This document shows positions 54,257 to 64,000 of a DNA stretch of 64,000 bases, piece by piece; the stretch's first letter is position 1, and every line of letters begins with the position of its first letter. The stretch covers positions 14,474,501 through 14,538,500 of the forward strand of contig JAIOJX010000005.1 in NCBI GenBank assembly GCA_022376925.1, read 5' to 3'. The translations under genes were made by a program, and so were the position numbers. Source of the stretch: Tragulus kanchil (taxonomy: Eukaryota; Chordata; Mammalia; Artiodactyla; Tragulidae). The notes under the pieces are model-generated. The model did no database searches. It saw nothing but the letters and a program-made list of their open reading frames with translations, and had not been told where the DNA came from.

Positions 54257-56388
54257 GAAGAACTGGACAGAGATAAATCGTTTTCCCTTAGAAATTTATC
54301 AGGTTGAAAAAATAAATAAATAATCTGCTGCCCTCCAACACTCAGAAAATCACGTTAGCCTAAGGTAGCAAGTCTGTTTATTTTCCTTTATCTCGGGGAT
54401 AGATTTCATTATGAAAGCCAGGCCGGACTGAATGGCCCAAGAAGTCCCTCACACACAGGAAATGCCAGAAATAATAAATGAATGTGTTTGCAGTTGAAAT
54501 GGTCCAATCTGGATTTCAGAAGGGATTGTGTTTGATTTTTTTTAAAGGGAATTAATCATATAGATTTTAAATAATAATTCTGCAACTTCAGCTCTTTTTG
54601 AGGGCGTGTAGAATTGCTTGCCAACTTCTGAAAGCCCAAAGAACGATCGATTTCACAAGACTGAAGCAATATTGCTTTTTATATAGCTAAAGGTGTAAAC
54701 AAATATTTTCCTCTTCATGCATTTCTAAAGCTACGGTTACATTCATCAGATTCGATGAAAACAAACATATCTTTTTAAAAATCCAATCTTCTCTCATTCC
54801 TTCTCTTTCTATATCCAAGAAAGTGAAGAAGAAAATGCATGCATTAGAATAGGGCAAGTCATGGAGACTAAGTGGCTTGTTTATTTCTTTTTTATAAATT
54901 TCAGTTACATGTTGACATGTAAAGAAGGAAAAGGACTCTCTACCTACAATAGCTGGTCAAAAGTGCCTTTCTCTTCTTAAAAAAGGAACATGAAGAAGTA
55001 ATAACAACATGATACTATTTCCATCCTGGCAAAGCGATGCCGTGGATGGTAAGTGCAGCTCAGCAGAGCACTAAGGTCTAGAATCATTCAAAGAGGGTCT
55101 CTGGCAATTGGGAAGCCTCAGTGAAACTCTATATAAAAATGCAGACACCTTGAACCTAGCTCTCATAGTCTGGTCAGCTTTGCTACCATCCTCAGCCTAA
55201 CTTTAGACCGTGCCTCTCTAACCCATGCCTTCTCTGGTGGCTCATATGGTAAAGAATCTGCCTGTACTTCGGGAGACCCGGGGTCAATCACTGGGCTGGG
55301 AAGTCAAAAGACAACCCACTCCAGTGTTCTGGCCCAGAATAAAGAACTGGACAGAGATAAATCGTTTTCCCTTAGAAATTTATCAGGTTGAAAAAATAAA
55401 TAAATAATCTGCTGCCCTCCAACACTCAGAAAATCACGTTAGCCTAAGGTAGCAAGTCTGTTTATTTTCCTTTATCTCGGGGATAGATTTCATTATGAAA
55501 GCCAGGCCGGACTGAATGGCCCAAGAAGTCCCTCACACACAGGAAATGCCAGAAATAATAAATGAATGTGTTTGCAGTTGAAAAGGTCACATCTGGATTT
55601 CAAAAGGGGATTGTGTTTGATTTTTTTTAAAGGGAATTAATCATATAGATTTTAAATAATAATTCTGCAACTTCAGCTCTTTTTGAGGGCGTGTAGAATT
55701 GCTTGCCAACTTCTGAAAGCCCAAAGAACGATCGATTTCACAAGACTGAAGCAATATTGTTTTTTATATAGCTAAAGGTGTAAACAAATATTTTCCTCTT
55801 CATGCATTTCTAAAGCTACGGTTACATTCATCAGATTCGATGAAAACAAACATATCTTTTTAAAAATCCAATCTTCTCTCATTCCTTCTCTTTCTATATC
55901 CAAGAAAGTGAAGAAGAAAATGCATGCATTAGAATAGGGCAAGTCATGGAGACTAAGTGGCTTGTTTATTTCTTTTTTATAAATTTCAGTTACATGTTGA
56001 CATGTAAAGAAGGAAAAGGACTCTCTACCTACAATAGCTGGTCAAAAGTGCCTTTCTCTTCTTAAAAAAGGAACATGAAGAAGTAATAACAACATGATAC
56101 TATTTCCATCCTGGCAAAGCGATGCCGTGGATGGTAAGTGCAGCTCAGCAGAGCACTAAGGTCTAGAATCATTCAAAGAGGGTCTCTGGCAATTGGGAAG
56201 CCTCAGTGAAACTCTATATAAAAATGCAGACACCTTGAACCTAGCTCTCATAGTCTGGTCAGCTTTGCTACCATCCTCAGCCTAACTTTAGACCGTGCCT
56301 CTCTAACCCATGCCTTCTCTGGTGGCTCATATGGTAAAGAATCTGCCTGTACTTCGGGAGACCCGGGGTCAATCACTGGGCTGGGAAG
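54257..56388. repeat. Tandem duplication pair 18 (54257-55303 and 55342-56388)
   Basis: Offset is 1085. Differences cluster near 54500/55585 ('gaaatggtccaatctgg' against 'gaaaaggtcacatctgg'). The spacer 55304-55341 is a shortened form of the Bov SINE sequence after copy B: 'acaacccactccagtgttct' and 'ggcccagaa' where copy B has 'ggcctgggaa'. Confidence 0.97.
54300..55200. other. Unique AT-rich stretch, possible conserved non-coding sequence
   Basis: Repeat-free, AT-rich and rich in homeodomain-type strings (ATTAAT, TAATAATT) near 54540-54590. The composition resembles deeply conserved enhancers, but conservation cannot be tested here. Confidence 0.25.
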
Positions 56389-56522
56389 ATCCCCGGGAGA
56401 AGGGAATGACAACCCACTCCAGTGTTCTGGCCTGGGAAATCCCATGGATGGACGCGCCTCATGGCCTACAGTCCATGGGGTTGCAAAGAGTCAGGTACAA
56501 CTGAGCAACTAATACTTTCACT
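56314..56522 (+). mobile_element. Bov-tA SINE (complete); truncated copy at 55229-55341
   Basis: Plus-strand SINE: 'tctctggtggctcatatgg' head, 'gggagacccggggtcaatc' B-box region, BOV-A unit ending 'aagagtcaggtacaactgag'. Confidence 0.92.
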
Positions 56523-57004
56523 TGTCTAGCCCACTGGGATCCTGCCACCCTGAGACATGATGGATTTGACATTAAGATGACCTTAAAAAAGACATTTTGC
56601 AGGTAATAAGACTGCTAGGTCACAGATATTTTTGGTTATAGCCCAAGCAATGTGTCTTGAAACAGTCTCCAACCAGGAAGGCTGGGCGTAAATCAGGGTG
56701 CATTGCCTATAGTCTTCAAGAAGAGTCTGTGTTCAAAGAAGAATACAAGCCATGTAATCGATAGGGGCAAGAAAGAACATATAAAGGCCCATTGGCAAAA
56801 TCTTGATATCTTTGTCAAAATTAGATTCACCACTGATAAAGAGATGAATGGGCCTGTCTGGATATCAATAAACATAAGCCAACATGACTATGTCTGTATA
56901 CCTATCTACCTACCTATCTGTATCTCTGTTTATCTATCATGATATGAATATAGTTCCGGGTAACACGTTTTGCTAATACTTACTGTATTTATGTAACTTG
57001 TATA
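56523..57004. other. Unique stretch with TATC/TACC-rich tract
   Basis: The part at 56890-56945 is a degenerate CTAT/CTAC tetranucleotide repeat. No gene recognised. Confidence 0.5.
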
Positions 57005-57215
57005 TATGTGCTCAGTTGCTCAGTCACGTCTGACTCTTGGCAGCCCCATGGACTATAACCGGCCAGACTCCTCTGTCCATGGAATTTTCCAGGCAAGAAT
57101 ACTGGAGTGGGTTGCCATTTCCTTCTCTAGGGAATCTTCCTGACCCAGGGATCGAACCCACATCTCTTGCATCTCCTGCACTGGCAGGCGGGTTCATTAG
57201 GACTACACCATCCTT
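57005..57215 (-). mobile_element. BOV-A2/Bov-tA SINE
   Basis: Minus-strand SINE: 'gctcagttgctcagtcacgtc', 'ccatggactataaccggcc', 'gacccagggatcgaaccc', and a degraded head ending 'actacaccatccttgg'. Confidence 0.92.
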
Positions 57216-57855
57216 GGCAAAATAATGCCATGATATTTACTCTCTCTTTTTTAAAATGAGCAGAAGTAGCTCCTCTTTAGACAATGCAGCAGGCAAAAGT
57301 CTGTAATCAAATCATTGTCAGTGAGTCAAAGGGAACTGTAGAGAAAAACCCTCAAAAATGAAAATTGACTGGAAAAGAAGGCTTGTACACTTTGTGAAGT
57401 AGACATGAACACAATTACAATTTGTCTCAAACTTTGCAGGCAATTTACCTTTGGGTTGATGTCAAACAGGGAAAATTTCAGTGTGAGAACACTTTTTAAA
57501 GGAACTGATCAGTATTGGAGAACAGAGGAAACAGAGAGAAGGCAGATGGGCGTATTAATGGAACCGGCATCTCAGTCCTGCCTGCAGTGTTAATGGGACC
57601 ACGACCGTGGAATGAATATCATTCAAGCAGATAATTCCTGTTCCTATTAACCCACCTTCAGCCTGCCACCCTGTCATTCTTCTAAAGTAGGAATTTTTTT
57701 CCTCTTTTCTATTTTTAGTTGGCAATTATATCTGAACGATAAAGTGCCACCATCATGTTTCCACAAAACTTTCTGGAAGGGAAGTCAAGATCCATAAGCA
57801 CAAGGAAGACTTGAGGATCTTTGGCATAACCAGAGGCCCAGCAGAAGACTGCCTC
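57216..57855. other. Unique stretch
   Basis: No gene recognised. From 57604 it belongs to pair 19. Confidence 0.45.
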
Positions 57856-57935
57856 GGTCAATTCATCCTGCTGCACACCTGAAACTCATACCGTACTATA
57901 CAGCAATCATATCTGTATAAAACTGGAAGAAAAAA
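57856..57935 (+). mobile_element. L1 3'-terminal relic, copy A
   Basis: The phrases 'cctgctgcacacctgaaact', 'actatacagcaatcat' and 'aaactggaagaaaaaagg' match a plus-strand L1 terminal relic. Copy B is 58903-58982. Confidence 0.55.
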
Positions 57936-57944
57936 GGAAAGCAT

Positions 57945-58330
57945 ACCTCAAAGCAGTTTTATCATGATGGACCATTTTTACTGATCATGTGTCTAGCTTA
58001 TCATCATTAATTACCTTGGTTTAACAAGTGGCCACCTATTGACTGGTTCAAATGGAAATGATGGGCCATTAAAGTTATCTGAAAGCAATGTAATTCATTC
58101 AAAGGGTCCTCATTGTCTGGGGAGGGCCTAGGTCAGGACACCATCTGCTGCTTCAGCGAACAAGCAATAATATTGGTGCTTTAGCGCCTGACTTGGCCCA
58201 GAGCTGAGCCTCTGTCTCATTAGCAGCTGGAGGAAGTCAAAGCAGAGTGCATGGGCACATGCCGATGGCATCTCATCCTTACTTGCTTTTTTAAAAGGGA
58301 AAGTCATGTAGACTGGAAGGCACAGTTGGA
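57945..58330. other. Candidate conserved non-coding element, copy A
   Basis: Repeat-free stretch with clustered homeodomain-like cores (ATCATTAATTACC near 58002-58014, GCCATTAAAG near 58062), CTCATTAGC and CAATAAT strings. It looks enhancer-like, but this is an impression without alignment. Copy B is 58992-59377. Confidence 0.25.
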
Positions 58331-58478
58331 AAAATGAAGGTCCAGGGAATTGGACTGTGGTAGGGTTCTCTTCAGTCCTATCGCGGTTCTAAGAGACTGT
58401 TTGTGTAGTAGTGGATGGATAGCTTTCTCTCTGGCTTTCAATTCATTCTAGTCCATTCTAATCCAATTTAATCTCTCA

Positions 58479-58513
<35 letters not shown>

Positions 58514-58520
58514 CACACTT
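58479..58520 (+). repeat. (CA)n microsatellite with one CG interruption, copy A
   Basis: About 20 CA units with a single CG step. Identical tract at 59525-59566 in copy B. Confidence 0.93.
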
Positions 58521-59524
58521 TCATCTTCATATGCAGAAGAAAGAGAAGGATAACCAAGGTGATAACGGAAGTCCTGAGTTAGGCAATGAGTGGACTAAGA
58601 GGATATCAAGGGATGCAGATGAGGCAACAAGGAGACACTTTGGACCTACAACCGTGGAATGAATATCATTCAAGCAGATAATTCCTGTTCCTATTAACCC
58701 ACCTTCAGCCTGCCACCCTGTCATTCTTCTAAAGTAGGAATTTTTTTCCTCTTTTCTATTTTTAGTTGGCAATTATATCTGAACGATAAAGTGCCACCAT
58801 CATGTTTCCACAAAACTTTCTGGAAGGGAAGTCAAGATCCATAAGCACAAGGAAGACTTGAGGATCTTTGGCATAACCAGAGGCCCAGCAGAAGACTGCC
58901 TCGGTCAATTCATCCTGCTGCACACCTGAAACTCATACCGTACTATACAGCAATCATATCTGTATAAAACTGGAAGAAAAAAGGAAAGCATACCTCAAAG
59001 CAGTTTTATCATGATGGACCATTTTTACTGATCATGTGTCTAGCTTATCATCATTAATTACCTTGGTTTAACAAGTGGCCACCTATTGACTGGTTCAAAT
59101 GGAAATGATGGGCCATTAAAGTTATCTGAAAGCAATGTAATTCATTCAAAGGGTCCTCATTGTCTGGGGAGGGCCTAGGTCAGGACACCATCTGCTGCTT
59201 CAGCGAACAAGCAATAATATTGGTGCTTTAGCGCCTGACTTGGCCCAGAGCTGAGCCTCTGTCTCATTAGCAGCTGGAGGAAGTCAAAGCAGAGTGCATG
59301 GGCACATGCCGATGGCATCTCATCCTTACTTGCTTTTTTAAAAGGGAAAGTCATGTAGACTGGAAGGCACAGTTGGAAAAATGAAGGTCCAGGGAATTGG
59401 ACTGTGGTAGGGTTCTCTTCAGTCCTATCGCGGTTCTAAGAGACTGTTTGTGTAGTAGTGGATGGATAGCTTTCTCTCTGGCTTTCAATTCATTCTAGTC
59501 CATTCTAATCCAATTTAATCTCTC

Positions 59525-59525
59525 A

Positions 59526-59558
<33 letters not shown>

Positions 59559-59566
59559 CACACTTT
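59525..59566 (+). repeat. (CA)n microsatellite, copy B
   Basis: Same tract as 58479-58520, same length and same interruption. Confidence 0.93.
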
Positions 59567-59701
59567 CATCTTCATATGCAGAAGAAAGAGAAGGATAACC
59601 AAGGTGATAACGGAAGTCCTGAGTTAGGCAATGAGTGGACTAAGAGGATATCAAGGGATGCAGATGAGGCAACAAGGAGACACTTTGGACCTACAACCGT
59701 G

Positions 59702-60567
59702 AGACGCGCCAGATGTGCATGAAATCCTGGAAGACTTCATGAGTAAACCATGGAGGTGAAATTATATTTGAGCTCTTTCACCAGCCCATCTACAGTCTCA
59801 CCCTGTTCCCCAAGTTTTGTTCTTCTCCCTCCATGGGACCTTCTGCCTATGTGCTGAGGACAGAGAGGAGTGAAACATGGGTTTGGAGGGCCAGAAGGGA
59901 AATACGAGAAGAGGAAAGAAACAAAGGTGAGAACTGAAGGACAAATAACAATCCCCTTGATTCCCCCACTTTCTGGACGTTGCCTCTATGTTTGCCCTGT
60001 TGAGCTTGTGATGATAAGAGCTGGTCCTGCAGCCTCAGCAGCCGAGGTATGAAAATCGGAATGACTCACCTTTGGAGAAGGACATCTTTGTGATGGGATA
60101 AATGGAATGACTATGTTCATTCATCAGAGGCTGCGATGCAATGAATTTCCAATTGGTCAGCTTCTAAATAATAAGACTTGTTGTAACGAAGGCTGAAGGG
60201 TACTTGAGTTTTGTTCTTGTGCTATAAAAGGCATCAGAATTTGCACTTATTTCAAGCTCAGTAGGAAGCTCTTTATATAAATAAAGAGCAAATTCTGACC
60301 AGTCAGTCTTCATCTGTGTGGACAATTATCGGATAAATCAGTGGCCAGACGTGAAAAGACTATGGTGCAAAGAGAAATAAAAGTTGTAGAGATAAGCTTG
60401 ACAATGCCTATCCAAGCACCACTAAGGGTAGAGGATGCTCTCAGGCTGATGAAAGTTATGTTCCCATCTTAATGAGAGGACTGTCAGACTCTATGCCATT
60501 AAACATTCTAATCGAGTTCTGATGCCATACTTTCCAACCCCACTGTGGTGACTTAGCTTTCTAGAGA
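59702..60567. other. Unique stretch, no gene recognised
   Basis: Contains the CCAAT/TATA arrangement described separately. No convincing coding frame follows it. Confidence 0.45.
60149..60231 (+). promoter_or_regulatory. CCAAT-box and TATA-box arrangement
   Basis: 'ccaattggtcag' at 60149-60160 is followed about 63 bp later by 'ctataaaag' at 60222-60230, a spacing usual for a TATA promoter with a start near 60255. It could be chance in AT-rich DNA; no exon or transcript is visible downstream. Confidence 0.25.
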
Positions 60568-60739
60568 GCTTACTTAGAAGGAGAAGACAATGCTCAGGCC
60601 AGTAAAATTTCTGAGCTATCCAGAATTCCATTTTCTATCATCAGTTAATACACTTACATGTTATGTATCTCTTTGAACATTTTATGTGCAGTTCTCTGAT
60701 TTGCAAACTGAATCAAAAATGACATCTTGTAAGCTCACT

Positions 60740-60945
60740 GGGGGATACCCAGGTGGTACAGTGGTAAAGAATCCACCTGCCAATGCGAGAGATGTAAGTT
60801 CGATCCCTGGATGGGAAGATACCCCAGAGAAGGAAATGGCAATCCACTCCAGTATTCCTGCCTGGGAAATTCCATGGACAGAGGAACCAGGCAGGCTACA
60901 GTCCATGGGGTTGCAAAGAGTCAGACACGACTGAGCATGCACGTA
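60740..60945 (+). mobile_element. Bov-tA SINE, copy A
   Basis: Plus-strand SINE: tRNA-like head 'cccaggtggtacagtggta', B box 'agttcgatccctgg', BOV-A unit ending 'gagtcagacacgactgagc'. Short TSD-like 'aagctca' on each side. Confidence 0.94.
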
Positions 60946-61604
60946 GGCATGCAAGCTCATTTCCTTCAGAGCCATAGGGCGTAGTCATTATCAGGATCCA
61001 CAGTCATCTCCAAATATATAGCTCCCAAAATCAAGGGAAGCTGGCATGGACCAGGAAATCAAGTTGTGTAAGATTAGTCCATTCTGAAGGCGCCTTCAGT
61101 GAGTCATTTCTCACTGTTGACTCAACTGGTTATGTACTGGTTTTGAATTTACATACCACACACTTTACTTTCCATTACTAATTTCAACTTGCTCTTTAGC
61201 CTGCATTTTTGCTGATGGCACAAAACATGTAAGCCTGTCACCTCTTCTAGCTGAAAGGTATCTCCTCAAGGTTATTATCCAGTCTTTCAGCATTTCTCCT
61301 CCTATTAGGTTGATGAAGCTGTTCTCTGAATCCTTCCAGAATCTGCAGTGATGCTGCCTGAGGCACCTGCTCCTTTGGGCATAGGGTGAGCTCCAAGTTC
61401 ATTGCCTCTGGAGCTTAGGCCCCTACTGTCTATGACCTCCTCATCTGGACCCCAGTTTTCTCCCGGGCAACCAGATCTCTGAGAATACCCAGACCTCTCA
61501 AGGAGGCCATCTCCGGGGTTGTTGACTTTCTCCCCCACCCTCAATGTGTCCGTTGCAGAGGCGTGCCACTTGATTCTGTTTCTGTTCCAATTCATGATCT
61601 GGGT
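60946..61604. other. Unique stretch, copy A
   Basis: The 96-codon minus-strand frame at 61305-61595 recurs twice (62409-62699 and 63594-63908 in altered form). No recognised domain; not called as a gene. Confidence 0.45.
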
Positions 61605-61843
61605 TTTTTTTACCTCCCAAATATTTGAAGGCTCACCAGCTTTGGTGAAACTTAGCTTTTTTAAGGGAGGGGCTTACTTAGAAGGAGAAGACAATGCTCA
61701 GGCCAGTAAAATTTCTGAGCTATCCAGAATTCCATTTTCTATCATCAGTTAATACACTTACATGTTATGTATCTCTTTGAACATTTTATGTGCAGTTCTC
61801 TGATTTGCAAACTGAATCAAAAATGACATCTTGTAAGCTCACT

Positions 61844-62049
61844 GGGGGATACCCAGGTGGTACAGTGGTAAAGAATCCACCTGCCAATGCGAGAGATGTA
61901 AGTTCGATCCCTGGATGGGAAGATACCCCAGAGAAGGAAATGGCAATCCACTCCAGTATTCCTGCCTGGGAAATTCCATGGACAGAGGAACCAGGCAGGC
62001 TACAGTCCATGGGGTTGCAAAGAGTCAGACACGACTGAGCATGCACGTA
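61844..62049 (+). mobile_element. Bov-tA SINE, copy B
   Basis: Duplicate of 60740-60945 through pair 20. Confidence 0.94.
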
Positions 62050-62814
62050 GGCATGCAAGCTCATTTCCTTCAGAGCCATAGGGCGTAGTCATTATCAGGA
62101 TCCACAGTCATCTCCAAATATATAGCTCCCAAAATCAAGGGAAGCTGGCATGGACCAGGAAATCAAGTTGTGTAAGATTAGTCCATTCTGAAGGCGCCTT
62201 CAGTGAGTCATTTCTCACTGTTGACTCAACTGGTTATGTACTGGTTTTGAATTTACATACCACACACTTTACTTTCCATTACTAATTTCAACTTGCTCTT
62301 TAGCCTGCATTTTTGCTGATGGCACAAAACATGTAAGCCTGTCACCTCTTCTAGCTGAAAGGTATCTCCTCAAGGTTATTATCCAGTCTTTCAGCATTTC
62401 TCCTCCTATTAGGTTGATGAAGCTGTTCTCTGAATCCTTCCAGAATCTGCAGTGATGCTGCCTGAGGCACCTGCTCCTTTGGGCATAGGGTGAGCTCCAA
62501 GTTCATTGCCTCTGGAGCTTAGGCCCCTACTGTCTATGACCTCCTCATCTGGACCCCAGTTTTCTCCCGGGCAACCAGATCTCTGAGAATACCCAGACCT
62601 CTCAAGGAGGCCATCTCCGGGGTTGTTGACTTTCTCCCCCACCCTCAATGTGTCCGTTGCAGAGTCGTGCCACTTGATTCTGTTTCTGTTCCAATTCATG
62701 ATCTGGGTGATCTTTTAAAAACTCAGACTTTTTTATTGCCTCTTCCCCCAAAGTATTTGAAGGCTCACCATTGCTTTGACAACGATTCTTAATAAGTTCA
62801 ATGGAGCTCCAAAT

Positions 62815-62852
62815 GGACTGTTCCAGCCCTGCCCCAGCCCTGCCCCTGCCCC
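62815..62852 (+). repeat. Short 'ccagccctgcc' tandem repeat
   Basis: Two to three degenerate copies of an 11-12-base C-rich unit. Confidence 0.7.
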
Positions 62853-62879
62853 CGTCAGGTTCTTTATTCTCTCTAACCC

Positions 62880-63015
62880 CTGACCGTGCTCCAGCCCCAC
62901 CAGCCCTCCTTCCTTTTATACAACCTGTTGTGCACCTGCTCACCACAGGGACTTTGCACATGCTGCTTCCTCTTCACTGAATGATCTTTCTCCTCTCTTG
63001 CCTAGTTACCTACTG
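62880..63015 (+). mobile_element. Possible L2 LINE fragment
   Basis: The order 'cacctgctcaccacagggac', 'tttgcacatgctgcttcc', 'cactgaatgatctttctcc', 'ttgcctagttacctactg' matches the conserved L2 3' UTR segment. Confidence 0.7.
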
Positions 63016-63692
63016 TTTGTTCGTCAAAATCCAAATCAGTCATTACAAATTCAATGGATGAATATGCTGTAAAGGTATTTGTACATACCTTTATCATGCC
63101 AAGGGTTTCAAAAGTGTTGTTCAGCTTCTGGTGTACTCCAAATAATTCTCTTTTCTGAAATAGTAAGGCATACTACTGAGACCTAAAACCTCTTGCTCTA
63201 ATTGAATGCTCAAATGATTAATATCTATGTTTGTCCACTAATCTGTTCTGCTTGGAGCAACTGCAAAGATGCTAACACAGATCTTGACCTGATAGGCCAA
63301 ACTATTAGTAGTAGCTCAGTGGTTATTAAAATACAGCAGGATTTCTCAGTTCATTTTGACCAACAGAATAGCTGCTCTTAGCTACCTATGTCACCTCAGA
63401 TACTGATGAATATATAGTTTTTTAATGACATTTTAAGATGTACTTGGTCAATTAATATATATTTGGTCATATTTTTCTCCCTGACTCACATTACAGTCAG
63501 AAACTCACAGTGGACTAAAGTGATATGGAATGATAATAAATGAAGTACAGTAAATATCTTTTGATTTTCTAAAAAGACTAAGTTATAATAACTTTACATA
63601 TCTGAAGCATTTGATACAGATCCAATTGAAAAATAAACTTTGAGCAAGCCTTGGAGAAGGTTCCAAACAGCAGAATCTACCAACCTAGGAAA
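63016..63692. other. Unique AT-rich stretch
   Basis: Nothing recognised. The last about 50 bp before copy B of pair 21 may be junction debris. Confidence 0.45.
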
Positions 63693-64000
63693 CATAGGGT
63701 GAGCTCCAAGTTCATTGCCTCTGGAGCTTAGGCCCCTACTGTCTATGACCTCCTCATCTGGACCCCAGTTTTCTCCCGGGCAACCAGATCTCTGAGAATA
63801 CCCAGACCTCTCAAGGAGGCCATCTCCGGGGTTGTTGACTTTCTCCCCCACCCTCAATGTGTCCGTTGCAGAGTCGTGCCACTTGATTCTGTTTCTGTTC
63901 CAATTCATGATCTGGGTGATCTTTTAAAAACTCAGACTTTTTTATTGCCTCTTCCCCCAAAGTATTTGAAGGCTCACCATTGCTTTGACAACGATTCTTA

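Larger units (their letters stand above)
57604..59701. repeat. Tandem duplication pair 19 (57604-58650 and 58651-59701)
   Basis: Copies abut without a spacer at 'acctacaaccgtg|gaatg', unit 1047 bp, apparently identical. Even the CA microsatellite inside has the same length and the same interruption. Confidence 0.97.
60568..62708. repeat. Tandem duplication pair 20 (60568-61604 and 61672-62708)
   Basis: Offset is 1104, near identical (one G/T difference near 61559/62664). The spacer 61605-61671 is a degraded, shortened copy of 62709-62800: 'atatttgaaggctcaccag' against 'gtatttgaaggctcaccat'. Confidence 0.97.
62484..64000. repeat. Tandem duplication pair 21 (62484-62791 and 63693-64000, cut by window end)
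   Basis: Offset is 1209. Copy B runs off the window, so the true unit may be longer than the 308 bp seen. The part shared with pair 20 makes about 225 bp triplicate (61380, 62484, 63693). Confidence 0.96.

Noticed and set aside
60744..60830. tRNA gene suggested by A/B-box-like sequence
   Set aside because: This is the tRNA-derived head of a Bov-tA SINE. It lacks a complete cloverleaf and is continuous with the BOV-A unit; the same applies to the CHR SINE heads.
1..64000. A novel tandem-repeat or programmed-amplification system behind the 1.1-kb duplications
   Set aside because: Each unit has a different sequence, breakpoints share no motif, and spacers are degraded copies of adjacent DNA. 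Assembly redundancy explains all of this more simply.

Overview
The window is nuclear DNA from a ruminant (bovid-type) genome. The evidence is the repeat content: Bov-tA/BOV-A2 SINEs, a BovB LINE fragment, L1_BT-type LINEs, tRNA-derived CHR SINEs and a bovine mariner-type MITE, all set among older mammalian MIR, L2, MER20, MER5 and L1M repeats. I found no protein-coding host exon I can name. There is no rRNA gene, true tRNA gene, CRISPR array, prokaryotic operon or virus. The species cannot be fixed from this sequence.

The dominant structure is a ladder of 21 head-to-tail direct duplications, each about 1.05-1.21 kb, spread through the window. Paired copies are nearly identical, and about 22 kb of the 64 kb is second copy. 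The duplicated blocks cut through old L1s, L2, MIRs, SINEs and unique DNA alike, and where neighbouring pairs overlap the sequence is present three times. Many junctions carry a short 'spacer' that is a degraded copy of the sequence lying just beyond the second copy. This fits unmerged overlapping contig ends or untrimmed gap-fill flanks much better than biology. The real locus is probably about 41-42 kb.

Layout: 1-6.6 kb is an old minus-strand L1 with SINE insertions. 6.6-17.3 kb is mostly unique DNA with MIR, MER20, a CHR SINE and L1 tails. 17.3-23.8 kb holds MER20 and an L2. 23.8-34.3 kb is an old minus-strand L1 carrying a CHR SINE, a BovB fragment and a nested near-full-length L1_BT. That L1_BT is bounded by 14-bp target-site duplications, with ORF1 open and ORF2 broken. 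34.3-44.8 kb is unique DNA with MIR, L1 tails, Bov SINEs and MER5 pieces. 44.8-47.2 kb contains a mariner MITE and a small CpG-rich promoter-like segment next to a minus-strand splice donor, which is the best candidate for part of a host gene. 47.2-64 kb is intergenic-looking, with L1 tails, Bov SINEs, a CA microsatellite and stretches that could be conserved non-coding elements.

The only long protein-coding sequence of known function belongs to the L1_BT retrotransposon. No undescribed biological system is supported; the strongest unusual signal is the duplication ladder.
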